A DNA stretch of 64,000 nt. Origin: Ceraceosorus guamensis. Its lineage: Eukaryota; Basidiomycota; Exobasidiomycetes; Ceraceosorales; Ceraceosoraceae. Shown here one piece after another: positions 10,902 through 22,672 of the stretch; position 1 is the stretch's first letter; every line of letters starts with the position of its first letter. The notes beneath the pieces are model-generated. The model saw only the letters and a list, made by a program, of their open reading frames with translations. It searched no databases and was not told where the DNA came from. The position numbers were made by a program, and so were the translations under genes. The stretch is from the NCBI RefSeq assembly GCF_003144195.1, contig NW_020290060.1, positions 1 through 64,000 on the forward strand, read 5' to 3'.

Positions 10902-13900
10902 CTAAGGGTCTCTGCTTCCGGGGGCGACCGGGTCATCTTGACCAGGTAGGTCAAGCATGACGCTCTGACTAGCGCTACCAGGAGTCGAGGAGGACTTCAA
11001 ATGTTCGTCCATCTCGTCCGTATTCACATTGTCGAATTGGCTTGCGCTGGAGAGGATGCCAGTCTCGCTGCTCATGGTGGTAGCTGCACGAGGCAGCGCC
11101 GCTGAGAAACTGGGCTCCGGCTCAGCAGAAAGCGTGCTTGGCCGTGCAAGGAAGCGAGAGACGGGCGTGCGCGGTGATTCCATCTCTCCATCGGAGTTTT
11201 GGGACGAATGACGAGCAGAAGTGAGTGAACTGAATAGCGAGCCTATTCTGCCCTTGCTGCGTCGCGCATGTCCAGAGCCGGTGCCCCCGCCGCTGGAAGA
11301 AGGTTCGCCCTCAATCGCAGTAGAGCCCAGGACATCCCTGGCTTCGGCTTGAGAGGCATTAGATACTGTTCGGGTGCGTTCGAAGTGCTTGCTGTACCTC
11401 TCCGCCTCGGTCGGCGTGGCGCCGTGAGGCGAAGCAGACCTGGAGGAAGGCTTCCCAGCAACGCTCGTTGCCTTTCCGCGTGGTGCGGGATGAAGACCAG
11501 GCACATGCTCATGCTTCTTGTCCGCCACATCTACCCACTGCACAGTACCTTTCTGATAGCTGTCGTCGGCCAGGCCGCCCGCACTGGCAGTGCGCGGCAA
11601 GAATCTAGTCGCAGAGCGAGGCGTCGAAGGGAGGGAGTCGGTGCGCGGAAAGCCAGCTCCTGATCTACCTCCCCCGTCCGATTGACCCATGAAGATGGAC
11701 GTAGGCCGAGGAGCCGACGTCTGAGCTGACGCTGGCGCTGAAAAAGCAGAATCTTCGCTGATGACTTCCTCATGAGCCTCCAAGCCCTCGTCGTCCTGGC
11801 CGCCTCTGCGACCTTGAAAGTTGATATGGCCAGCCAGTAATCTCTTGCGCAAAGACAAGCGCCTTCCAGCAGTCGCACCAGCCGGTCTTGTAGAGTGCAC
11901 CATTGGCTTCGAGACTTTCTCAGCTTTGCTGCTCGACCTCGTGGGAGATTTAGAGCTGGAAGAATTTCCTTCGTCAGAACCTTGTGCAGATGAGTCTCTT
12001 CGAGCTCCCGCTGTGGGGCTTTTCGAGTCGCCCCTGCGATTCCTGAGGCCAGAAGCGGCGCTAAGTCCGCCGTAAATTAGAGCGGCGCGCTCGTCTCGCT
12101 CAAAGCGACCGTCATCGCTATGGGGCGAGGCGCTGGTAGTACGCTTCTGAGACGTGGCCTGACCGCCTTGAGCATTATTTCGCGTGGATCGAATGTGGTT
12201 GTTGTACTTGTCGACGATTCCATGATGTATGATGTTTGCTACCGCTTGCTTTGGCGTCCACTCGTGGTGTTCCGTAATGCCCAGATGCTGCTCTATGCCC
12301 TCTGCGTGATGCCTGACCCAAGTGTGCGCAGGGGCTTCGGATTCGTGCAGTGCTTCCCTGTCCGCATCCGTCAGCTCCAAAATGTGCACCTCTGGCTCGC
12401 TGGATCTGCTTTTCTGGTACTCAAGCAGAAGCTTGTGGCCCTCCACCCACGAGCGCATGCATGGGTACGTACTTCCTGAGCCGGCCCCTTGCGCATCGTG
12501 CGCACCAGACACGCCTGATCGGCCCTGCTCTTCCCTGACATCGTCAGCCAAAGGTTGTGGTACTTGACCTTGATGAAGCTCTCGATCCATGGGCGCTTCA
12601 CCAATATCGCCGTCCTCTGCATCCCTCTGCTCTGCCCGCCGAGCGTCGTCCCGGTCTCCGCTTTTCCTTTGCTCATTCGCGCGTTCCCGCACCCGTCTCT
12701 CTTCCCTCTCTCGCGCTCTCTTCTCCCTGTAGCGACGCATCTCTATGCAGTTTTCTCCACCCCATTCGCTGGATGGATCGTGAGTATAGCCTCCATCATA
12801 GTCCTCAGGATCGTCGACATCCTCTTCGTCCGCCTTTTCAAGGTCTTTTTCGGTCCGCTTGTTCAGGAGACCGACGAACGGAGTCGATGGACCTCTCTCA
12901 CCGCCGCTCGACGAAGACTCATCAGCTCCGCTACCGCTTCCTTCGGCACTGTTAGAGGTTCCATTCTGAGTGTCTTCTTTGCGCAGCTCTTTTTCTGCAT
13001 CCCCACCAATTGCCCCTCTACCGATGACACCCAGCTGAGCATTGAGCACCCTTTCGATCTCTGACATTTGTCCCTCTTCATGCTTGAGCGTATCGCCCGT
13101 CTTGAACCTCCTGACGCGATGCAGCCAACCAGGTTCGCCGCCCTCTTGCGTCTGCGTGAGCCGCATGGAAGCGTGCCTGCTCCAAGTCCTTGTAATCGTC
13201 GTCGCGTGCCTGGAAAAGTTGAAAAAGGGTATGGACAGACCGTGTACGATTATGGAGGAGAGGATAAAGAAGAGAACGATGCTTTGGCAAGTGGCGGCCA
13301 GATGATCGATGCCATTTTCCGGCGGATAGTTGACCTCTTCTGGCAGCTCTGTGCGAGCCAGCGTGGAAATGAACAGTGCTCCAGCGCCAATAGGACCAAA
13401 GTGAGCTGCGAACAAGGCTTCTCTGAAAGACTTGATATCCGGAATCCACTTCCAAAGGATGAGAATCGGCGGTATGCGTTTGAGCAGCAAGGTGAGGATG
13501 GACAGAGGAAATAGTCTTCCCAGCGTCAAGCCGATCTCGGCGTTGACCCAACTGTGGAAAGGCATAAGAGCGCCAATGTAGACGAAGGAAGCGACGTTGA
13601 AGAGCAGATCGACAATGTTGCTGAAGTTGGACTCTTCGGTTTGTCGGGTGAACCATCCATCCCAAGCGAAAGCGGTGCCGCAAGCGAAAGCGCCTAAAAG
13701 GTCGTCGCTGCCCAGCAGTACGCCCACGCCCATGCTGAGCACGGCCAAGCTGATGTACTGAGCGACAAAAGACTCTCTGTCGATGAGCTTGTGCCTCTCG
13801 CTGAAGCGCATGAACTTGCGCGCCAAGAAGCCGATCAGCGCTCCAAGCAGGGTTCCGAGAATGATTTGATACCCCAAAGCGTCGTAGAACCATAAAGCGA

Positions 13901-14693
13901 TGGCTCGACCGGTATTGTCTCTGTGTGTGGTGAGGAAGATGGAGAGGAACAAAAATGGGAATGCTGCACCGTCGTTGCAGCCCGACTCGCAAAGGAGAAT
14001 GTGTCGAATGTGAGCAGGCACGTGCTGCTCTGCCCAAGGACCCCCAATGACTGCTTGAGCCAGAATGGGATCTGTGGGAGTGACGGCTGCAGCGACTACG
14101 AGGCTGTTGAGAAAGTCTAGTCCGGGTATGAGACCCCAGATGAGCAAGCCGGTGATCATCCAGCCCCAGATCATGACTGGACCCAGCAGGATGAAGACGG
14201 ATCTCCAATGCCTCAGCAAGTATTTCTTCGGCAACTCTACCCCAATAGCAAAGACCGAGAGCGCAAGCGTTACGCGAAGCACTTCCAAAGTGACTTCGTT
14301 GGTGACGTGACCACCTGGTGTGCCCATGTGATTGCCTCCCCATGCTGTTGGATCAAAGATGGTCGCGGCTACTGGTCCGATGATGATGCCGAACAAGGCT
14401 GCCAGTGGAGCTTCTCCCATGTACAGTCGTTCTTTTATGAAGAGCGAAAGCATGCCAAACTGATGCGAGGGTACGATGATTGTGCGTCAGGTTGGCATGG
14501 CATGCCCCGAACAAGATCGAGTGAGATACCAAAGCTCTTGCTGGACTGCCCCGCGCCAGCTACTCACTATGACGATGAAGCCGCCCAAGGCAGTGTAGAT
14601 AATGTGTACCGCCGTTACCTCAAAGGGGCGAAAGCTGCCAGGCTCCACATTGGCAATCGCCTCCGACGCCATGTCCGTCATCTCCGATACCAT
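10902..14693 (-). CDS. NHA1: Plasma-membrane Na+(K+)/H+ antiporter, NHA1/CNH1 family
   Basis: Two exons on the minus strand, 14693-14568 and 14459-10902, with a 108-nt intron, giving 1,227 residues. The junction joins GGFIVI to FGMLSLF and restores the family's first membrane helix. Residues 1 to about 440 are the CPA1-type transporter core with around a dozen hydrophobic helices. Family blocks are visible: FIKERLYMGEAPLA, the AVTPTDPILA loop, ESGCNDGAAFP with the ion-binding acidic residue, and a DDLLGAFACGTAFAWD block. The remaining 780 or so residues form a cytosolic tail rich in Ser, Glu, Arg and Gly with several acidic runs. In yeast the corresponding tail senses osmotic stress and sets transport activity. 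The protein exports Na+, Li+ and K+ in exchange for protons. The long tail here has no other recognised domain. Confidence 0.92.
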
Positions 14694-16559
14694 CTCGACG
14701 GATATTTCTTTTTGAAGAGTGTTGGCGCTAGATGATGCGAAGTGCGAGATTCTTGTGCCGCTCCTGTTGATACCCTTCAGCGCCTACGTCTTCGCCTTGG
14801 TGTAAGTTGTCCAGTCAGCGTCGAGTCCATTCGTGATTCTGCGCTTCGCCGAAAAAGCTATGTACGGCCAGGCGGTGAGCGGGCGAATGAGCAAGAAAGG
14901 TGGAGAGTGCGCGCGCGTCGGTCGTATGCGGAGACTCTAGACGGCAATTGATCTAAAGACGAGAAGCGAACGCGAGCTGTCCGGTGCACCGGGTGCGGAA
15001 GGCCGGCGACCTTGACGTGTCCTACGTGACTTTGACGGCCAGGCAGATTCTCAAGGGTGCAAGTCGGTTGCAAGGAAGGCCAGGTATCGAGGGAAGCGCG
15101 AAGGTAGAGTGATAGCAGCGAGTCTCACTAATTGAACATCAAGTTTTGGTGTTGAGCTGATCGATCACAGTCTGGAACTTGGAGCCCGCTTATGGGCGCG
15201 AGCTGCAATATGCTTGATTCCGTTTTGGCGGTTGTGGAGGTCCTTCCTGTTGCAAGTTTGTCGGACCGAACGGCGTTGTATAGGGTAGTGGCACGTTGTG
15301 CAGTCACGAGGGCTAAACAAGCATGCCTATCAGGTGTGTATAGACGTGCGGAGCAAGCAGTGGCTGTTCTATAGAGCGCCTCTGAATCTTGAGATTCCAG
15401 CCGCAAACTCCACAATTTTGGATGTTAAAGTGAGATGGCCGCGGATAGAGAGTGCAATCAATCGGCTCGCCGTGCTCTTCCAGGTCTTTGATGGTGAAAG
15501 AGATGGCTAGGAGCAGGAGCAGCAGCTACACTCCACAAGGAGCATACGGAGTGGATTAGGAGTCGCGGGTGTGAGTGCAAGTGGGACAAATAGTCTGAGG
15601 TGTCGCCATCAGAAAAGAGGCAAATACAATCAATCCTCTTCTTGACTGGACAAGCGGAGCGGTAAGAGAAGGAATAGTCACTGCGACTGCAAGATTGGCA
15701 GGAACGGCTAACATTTGATTGAGCAGCTAAATCAACAGTCACGAATCACGAATCACGTCCCCGATCGTCTTGTCACCCGCCACGCGCGTGTTGAGAACGT
15801 GCTGCATGCCAAGCTTCCGTCCGCCAATGCATCCAGCGGCAAGCAAGCACGCAGCGCACCTGCCTGCCTGCCTCCTGTGAAGGAGAAAAGCATCTGAAAT
15901 TTCACAGTCCAAGTCGACATTGGCCTGCCTGCCTGCCCCTTCCGCTCACGCCGCTGCTCGCCCGCTCCGAAGCTTATGACTCTGCCAAGGCCTTGTGCGC
16001 CCTCTCTATCCTCTTCCCTGCCATCTGTCAGCCTGGCCGTGCTGTGTAGGGTACGGTGCATGAAATGCGAGCGTGCCGCAGGTCGCATCGCGCTTCGCTC
16101 GATCTCTGCTGCCCGCCTTGACGACACCCTACGGCTTGCAACGGCAGGAGCTAGATTCGAGGTTTGCCTGCGGTCTGCAGTCTGCTGACGTGCGCGCCGC
16201 GGCATCCCGACCGGCATGAGCAGCACACGGGCAATCAGCAGCAAGAATGCATCGCGAGTGAGATCGATCACGTGGTCGACTTCGCTCGAAATTTGGTTTT
16301 TTGGGTGAGGAAGGGAATTGAGGGAGTCGAGCAAGTCGCTTGCGTGTGAGTGGAGTTGTCACTCGCGACCTGCTGGTAAAGTCGCCTCTGTCTCTCTCTT
16401 TGGCTATCCTTGCAGCCTCACACCGCTTGCTTCTCCTTACTTTCTCAAATCACAATCGAACAGGGCCAGTCATCGCTCGGCACACCGAACAGACGATCCA
16501 CGAAGCAACACAGCTCTGCACACCAACTTGATCGTAGAGGGCTTGCTAAAGGATCTAGA
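14694..16559. promoter_or_regulatory. Divergent intergenic region between the antiporter and the unrecognised gene at 16560
   Basis: About 1.9 kb without a supported gene. It contains two (CCTG)n-like runs (near 15860 and 15924), tandem overlapping copies of the AATCACGAATCACG word at 15740-15757, and a T-rich run near 16293. It must contain the start regions of both flanking genes. No individual promoter element can be assigned. Confidence 0.4.
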
Positions 16560-18161
16560 ATGTTGCGCAAGGGGACAGCTCAACTTACGAGGTCCTCGTC
16601 GTTCCAATCGTCCAAGTCCGCGTACTTCTCACATCTGGCTTCTCAATCCGCCGCGGGACCATCGTCCGGGCTGCATAACGCTGCTAGGCAAGCTACAATA
16701 CAGGCCCAGGCGCCAATGCAAAGCGGCCAAAGGTGCACCCTCAAAGCAGACAGATGGTCGCACCACCCAGTCGGCTCTCTGGAGCTACTGAGATCACTTC
16801 ATCTCAGCAGTCTCCCGCATGCCGAGGACACGTCTCAGCAGGACGATCATGATGCTAAAAATCATCGCACTAGGTCATACGAAGTTCGGGCGGATCGAGT
16901 GCTCCTCACCTCGGATCTGGACTACCAGTCTGCCTCCAGTTCGAGTCGACCTCACAGCCAGCTGATCCGGGCTTCCTCCGCCGAAACCTTTGATATGGAG
17001 CAAGATGGCTCAATAGAATGTGATTGGAGACCTAGCGATGTGGTGCAGAGCTTGGCGGTGCTCAAGGGTGTTGCTGATGCTTTCAGGATGGACCAAGAGG
17101 GCGCGCAGAATGCCGGTGCATTCGCAGATCTAATGTGGAAAAGGGTGAGCACGGCAAGAAGCAGCGCTAATTTCGCGGATCAGGACAACGCGGGCGGCAG
17201 GCTGAAGTCGCTTTTGATTTTTCATGCTCTTCCACAGGACTTGACGACCACACAACCTGGCCAGAGAGGTCAGGTATGGCTAGATCGCGCGTGGCCTGAT
17301 GCTTTCAACGACCATGGCTCAGCTCGGAAAGCAGACGACGACGTGTGCTACATTGATATTCACGTCAAGCATCGCGACGCTACGACACGCTCGCACCGTC
17401 TTGCATCCTCTACAAGCGTGTCGTTGTCAGACGTGGCTCCTTTGATAGGTCTCGACCTCACTACGGAAGATCGAGAAAGGCTAGACGAGGAAGCCTTGCA
17501 GGGTCTGCGCGGGATTCGAGCTGCGCAGACCATCCGTCAGAGGAAGAGGAGCATACACGAGGAACCGTCTAGAGAAGAGCTGGAACAAGCAGAGAATCGT
17601 GCTCAGGACGTCTTGTCGCAGAGGGATAGAGAGAAGTGGATGTTCGGAAGAGAAAATGAGGCAGACGAAGATTCGACACCACCTCAGCACAGGACGAATA
17701 TGGGTCCGCTCAACGATATGCACGGAGACCTTTTACCTGCTCAAGGTCAACATATCGTCGTTCGACTCACGCTCACGCCCTCCGAGGCAGGAGAGGCCGA
17801 TTCTGACGTGGGTCCCGTGTTCAAAAGTGGTCCCAAATCAATCCACGTGCCAGCTCTGACTTCGGGCGCGGGAGGTCTGACCTTTCTCGACGCGCTGATG
17901 CGTTTCGGTAGGTCTGAGAAATTGGACGATTCGCAGAACAAAGCTGGATCGAACGGTCGAGCGAAGAGGGACATGAAGCTGGGCGGCGGATTTTCGGGAG
18001 CTTTCAAGCTTCCCGACGGGCACGTCCTTGGTAGTCCGCCGGGCGAGCGCCTTCGCAAGCTGAATCCTGGCCCGAGGACCGACAAATTTGCGATGGGCAA
18101 CAGCAAGGCCGATGATCAGCATCGAGGGCGCCCTCGAGGCTCAGATCAGGATGTGTTCTGA
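16560..18161 (+). CDS. Unrecognised protein with possible mitochondrial presequence
   Basis: An open frame of 533 residues from the first in-frame ATG at 16560; the frame is open further upstream but without ATG. The N-terminus (MLRKGTAQLTRSSSFQSSKS) is basic, Ser/Thr-rich and free of acidic residues, like a mitochondrial targeting presequence. The middle is hydrophilic and acidic with no family I recognise. A charged helical stretch at about 300-365 (RERLDEEALQG, SREELEQAENRAQ) is followed by a better-structured region (QHIVVRLTLTPSEAG) and a Gly-rich block ending in KLNPGPRTDKFAMG. The segment 17145-17237 has an intron-like GTGAGC donor and a pyrimidine-rich CTCTTCCACAG acceptor. It is 93 nt long without stop codons, so splicing would give a 502-residue form in the same frame. 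The downstream neighbour CSE1 is convergent. Conserved as a gene, but of unknown function. Confidence 0.6.
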   Translation: MLRKGTAQLTRSSSFQSSKSAYFSHLASQSAAGPSSGLHNAARQATIQAQAPMQSGQRCTLKADRWSHHPVGSLELLRSLHLSSLPHAEDTSQQDDHDAKNHRTRSYEVRADRVLLTSDLDYQSASSSSRPHSQLIRASSAETFDMEQDGSIECDWRPSDVVQSLAVLKGVADAFRMDQEGAQNAGAFADLMWKRVSTARSSANFADQDNAGGRLKSLLIFHALPQDLTTTQPGQRGQVWLDRAWPDAFNDHGSARKADDDVCYIDIHVKHRDATTRSHRLASSTSVSLSDVAPLIGLDLTTEDRERLDEEALQGLRGIRAAQTIRQRKRSIHEEPSREELEQAENRAQDVLSQRDREKWMFGRENEADEDSTPPQHRTNMGPLNDMHGDLLPAQGQHIVVRLTLTPSEAGEADSDVGPVFKSGPKSIHVPALTSGAGGLTFLDALMRFGRSEKLDDSQNKAGSNGRAKRDMKLGGGFSGAFKLPDGHVLGSPPGERLRKLNPGPRTDKFAMGNSKADDQHRGRPRGSDQDVF

Positions 18162-18406
18162 TGCTGGATCAGGACATTCCGGAAGCGGCCCACTGTGACA
18201 ACAAGAGGACTCGGCAGCTGCAAATCTCTCATAGGTACGCCTGACAACGACATCCTTTTAATTTTTCAGATACAAACGTCGCGAAGTGTCAAAGTCGTGC
18301 ACGTCACGATTCGAGCATTTCCTGAAAAATGTCTCTAGTGCAACTCGATGGCTTTTCATTTCGCAAGTCGCAGCGACGCATCTCTGCCGTCGCAATGCCC
18401 TGACTA

Positions 18407-21400
18407 TCAAGAGACGGACAGACCAGACTGGGCGATGTAAGCTTCCAGAGGCTGTCTAAGCTCGGCGTTGGTTCTCGACAAGAGCTGCGGGACCTGCCAG
18501 ATGGACCAGAGCAAGTATTCAGCAGACGACGCACCCAGAACAGCACAGCGCATCGCCTTGATCAACTCACCACGCCTGGAACAGCCTTCGAAGCGATCGC
18601 AATACCTCTAGATAGATACTCGACCGGCTCCGCATTCGCAAAGGAAGTCCAATCCCTATTGGGTGGGGCGCTCGAAACGATGACGCTAAAGCTAGCTTGA
18701 AAGCCCGTCTCTTCCCAATCTTGCGCAAAGATCTCTTCTGCTGCTGCTGCGCTGCTGCTGTCTCCCGTAGAAGCAATGGATCTGTCTTGCAAAACCCGAA
18801 GGATACCACTCAAAAGGTTCGGCCTAGAGAATGCGCCAAGCGCGGGAAACGACAACCACGCAAGCGTTAGCACGTTGCTCGCCATCAACCGATGTCGCAC
18901 CGTACGCACCAGGCATTGGCATTAGGAGAGTGAAGGAACTCCGCGCTTTCCGTCAAAAGCCTCGAGAAGCCCACGGCCACCAAGCGCTTGGTGCGCTGCG
19001 GGATTTTGGCCAATTCGCCAACCACGATGCCGTCAACGATCTGAGGGAAAAGACTGCGCGCGACAAGAGGTTCAGGAACGTTGAGTCGTTGTGCGAAGCA
19101 CTTCTACACGTATGCATTCCGCACTCACCCGGGCTGCACAGCATCGAAGGACTGGATAACGTAAGAAGGATAGCCATCCTGCTGCACGCAAGCCCACCGG
19201 GCCAAGAACTCCACAAATACTCTGCTAAACTTTTCCGTCTTGTTCGTTTGAAGTCTGTTGAGCATGAGGGTGAGCACAGCAGCTCTGTACTGGTTCATCT
19301 GTTCCTTTTGCAAATTTTCGAACAGGCTATTCAGGAGGGCGAAGCCATGCTCGTCATTGATCTTGCTGGCGATGAGCTGTTGATAAATGCCCAGCATCGC
19401 TCCAACTCGGCCTTCCGCGACGATTTGTGCTGATCCCCGATCAAGGTATGCCTGAAGCAAGCGGACTAAGGCAGGGACATTGCCTCTGGACGCCCACAGG
19501 GTGGGCGTCAGTAGAGAAGGCAGCAGTCCGGTATAGATTTCGGGTAGTGACCCATCCGTCGACTTGTGCAGCTCGAGCATCTGCGCTAGAATTTGAAAGA
19601 CGTACGGTGCAAATTCGGCGACATCGCCTTGCAAGATCGTCGAGAAGGGTCGGCTCAGGGTAGATTCGAAGGTGGCGATACTGTTGGAATCTGCAGCAGC
19701 GACATACCTGATGAGGGCGGCGATGCTCTCAAAAGTGTATTGGCTGAATTTGGGGTTGCTCGGGTTTTTGCTAATCTCAGTCAAGATGCTGTTGAGAGAT
19801 TCCAGGATTGGCTGATAGAAGGGTGCGAGCCTTTCCCTGCATGTCAAAATCACTCTCATGACGCACTTCATAAGGTAGTCGTTTTCCGCCATCTTCTCGG
19901 GGGTGGTCGCGCCCAAGATGTTCCTGTACAGCGCCATTAAGATGCTCTCAGCAAATGGCTGCACATCTTCCGATGAGAACAGCAGCTTGCCGGTCTCTGG
20001 CCCAGATTGTTGCTTGAGGAACAACACCCTTTCGATGGTGATGGCCGCATAAGAGCATGTGACGTAATTTTGAGACTCGAGATGCCTCACGAGCAAAGGA
20101 AGCACCGACAATAGCTGCTCCTTGGTCAATTGTTGTCTGAACGTGTGCAGATACTTGATGGCGTCCACTTGCAAGATGGGATGCACTGAGTCCGAATCGG
20201 CTTGCAAGTCGCCGAAGACATTGTCGCTGAACCATTGAACCACATTCACGAGCGCATTCATCGACGAGGCACCTTGGCTTGTTCCACCTGTGCTCGCAAT
20301 GCTGCTCAAGAGGTACACAGCCGTGTCCTTTCCCCTCCATTTCTCTTGAGGAGCTGCGGCGTACTCTTGCAGATACTGGTTGATGTACCGCAAGATGATC
20401 GCAGTAATCTGCTGTGGGAACACTTCCAGAAGGGCCTTGGTAAAGGTCGTGGCGCTCTTACGCCTGGTGTCATTGTCTGAAGCAGCAAGCGAGCGAATCA
20501 TGAGCCTTGCCAGCTCGAGCGGCGAACCGCGTGGCCACCTATGCCAAGACACTCACCTCCACCTTCGATCCCGACGGTCGCGAATTCCCTCCTCACCCAC
20601 TCGATGGGCTCATCCTCAAACATCTCCTCGTCCTGCTCTCTCAAGCTAATGTTGGGCAAAATGATGGCCTGAATGAAAGCCTCCAACGTGGCCTCTGCCT
20701 CGAAAGTCGCTCGTTGGGATGGCATTCGCACTACTGTCGATAGGAAGGAGATCGCTCTCGTCACAAGCTGAGGGTGCGGCGAGAGGCGGCCGCATCAGTG
20801 AGTCTATCACAATTACGCGAGCTCTGGCAGAAAGCGAGCAGGCTGCGGATCACGGCCCAGTCATCGCCGAACTCACCAAATCGGATTTCTCGCCTCTTCC
20901 AGCCTGGCCAAGCATTTCCCAAACAGCTTTGACATACTGGGGAACGAAGGTCTCGAATACGTCCAGATATCTTTGCGCATACAGTTCTGCGATGGCGCAG
21001 ATCTCCGCTCTGGCCTTTTGTCCCGGCGCGGGCGAAGCATCATCCGGGTCCCCTTCGAGCGGCGCTGCGAGCGCTTGATTGGTCACGTACAGACCCGAAT
21101 CGACCGATGTTGGATGCAGGTACCGCAAAAGCAGAGGGAGAATAGAAGAGATGTTTTCTTCAAAGTCCGGTGGAAGATCCTGAGCTGATAGATCGTGGTA
21201 GATTTGCAACACGAGCACCAGTGTGAATCCCAATGTCGCAGCGGAACCGGCTGTCGCGCTTTGGAGCGCAGCATCTGTCCGCTGTAGCGATGATGCAGTC
21301 GTTGCAGCAGTGAAGTGAGATGCATGCCGCACATTGCATAGCCACGCCTTCACTCACCTGGAGCAGGTCCAAATAAGGTTTGGCAAACTTGGCAAGCACG

Positions 21401-21975
21401 AGGTTGATGTCTTCGTACAAGACGTTTGATCTGAAAGCGGCTCTCCACCTGCGAAAGATGCTGTGGCAGGTCTGGAGTACTGCAGCCAGTGCTGTCGAGT
21501 CTGGCTGAAGAGTGAGCCCGCCTACCAGCTCGTCGAGCAGAGCGGGCCACTGTTGTGGAAAGTCCCTGGCAGCAATCAGAGCGACGCACTCCGAAAGCTG
21601 TATCCTCAAGCTTGCCACCCCTGGTGCATTGGCCACATTGACATCGCTGCTCAGCTGACCCAGCAAAGGGACCAGTCTAGTTTTCAAGGCTTCCCTAGCT
21701 TCTCCCTGCACCAACTCCGGCTCCGCTAGATCTGCGTCGTCCTCCTCTGCCCAAGCTCTTCTGCAGATGTTCTTCAACTTGACGGCTGCTGCTAGACGCA
21801 CTGGAGGCGTTGCACCTGGACTGGCAATCAAGTCCAGCAGCAAAGCTGGAAGGTTGGCATCCCTATTCGACTCGAGATCCGTCAGATTCTGCTCTGCTTC
21901 TCGCCGGGTGGAGGGATTCAGCGTCTGAGAAAAGAGAGCGGCAAGCTGGCCCAGGTTGCCGCTGAGTGAAGCCAT
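18407..21975 (-). CDS. CSE1: Importin-alpha re-exporter CSE1/XPO2 (CAS)
   Basis: Seven exons on the minus strand: 21975-21358, 21281-20877, 20767-20557, 20476-19129, 19053-18910, 18823-18571 and 18493-18407, giving 1,021 residues (human CAS has 971). The start MASLSGNLGQLAALFSQ fits the family. Residues about 30-110 are the importin-beta N-terminal repeat region (RREAEQNLTDLE, RLAAAVKLKN), and HEAT repeats fill the rest. Strong landmarks are DEEMFEDEPIEWVRR followed across an intron by DNDTRRKSATTF, and DAVQPG spliced to LFPQIVDGIVV. CSE1 binds RanGTP and returns importin-alpha to the cytoplasm after nuclear import. The fourth intron (75 nt) was chosen over a nearer acceptor because only it restores the family alignment without a gap. 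The final 28-residue exon ends AQSGLSVS. RRP9 starts 697 bp away in the opposite direction. Confidence 0.95.
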
Positions 21976-22672
21976 CTTGAATTGTGACCGCCCTGTCTCG
22001 CACTCCGAATGGGCTGACGAGGTGATGAAAGTCGATGAGAAACTTGAGCTGGCGGGGGAGGAATGACTGGGAATGGCAGAAGCGCAGCAAGGCTCGGCCA
22101 AGGAGTCAAAGTCAAAGTGAAACTCGTGAGTAGTCGTGAGTGAGTTGGTTGAACTTCGTACGTGCCTCGTCGCGCAGGCAGCTGATGAATGCGCGTCTTG
22201 GTGAACCTCCACGCGCGAAGACACAAGCAACACCCGCGCTTCACGCGCACGCATGCACGCAACAAAGGCGTCTGGCAACACGCGCCAGTCGGCTGCTGGG
22301 CGCGACCACGTGGATATGGCCGGGACAACTGCCACACACGCCAGTGGGACGCGTTGGTTCACACGGCGAAAAAAGTTGAGAAAGAGCTGCAGCCACAAGT
22401 CACGACTTACGAGTAAGTGAGGCAGGCATGCATGGATGCACGAACCGAACAGCAGCAGAAGAAGTCAAATTGCAATTGACCTCCGGCTCCCAATTCACAT
22501 TGGCGGCGACACGGATGACTCACCACTCTGTACTGCTCTACCTCGCTATACCCTCGCACTGCTCCCCTGACCATCCGTCAACACATTCCGTAGCTTTCTG
22601 ACAGGGCGCAAACATTCAACATTCTCCATCCGGCTACCGAAAAGAAGGATCAGCTAGCGCCAGAGCCTCATC
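21976..22672. promoter_or_regulatory. Divergent promoter region CSE1 / RRP9
   Basis: 697 bp between two divergent start codons. It contains several ACTCGTGAGT / AAGTCACGACTT-like words (22124-22145 and 22398-22411). Two housekeeping genes of the nucleus start here back to back. No coding potential is evident. Confidence 0.45.

Noticed and set aside
13078-14343. 421-residue open frame on the minus strand inside the antiporter gene
   Set aside because: Same-strand shadow in another frame of the conserved membrane core; its composition (His, Arg and Ser runs) is that of a frame-shifted reading.
19104-19128. A 25-nt intron in CSE1 using the nearest AG
   Set aside because: It would shift the frame and break the family alignment; the 75-nt intron 19054-19128 restores it exactly.
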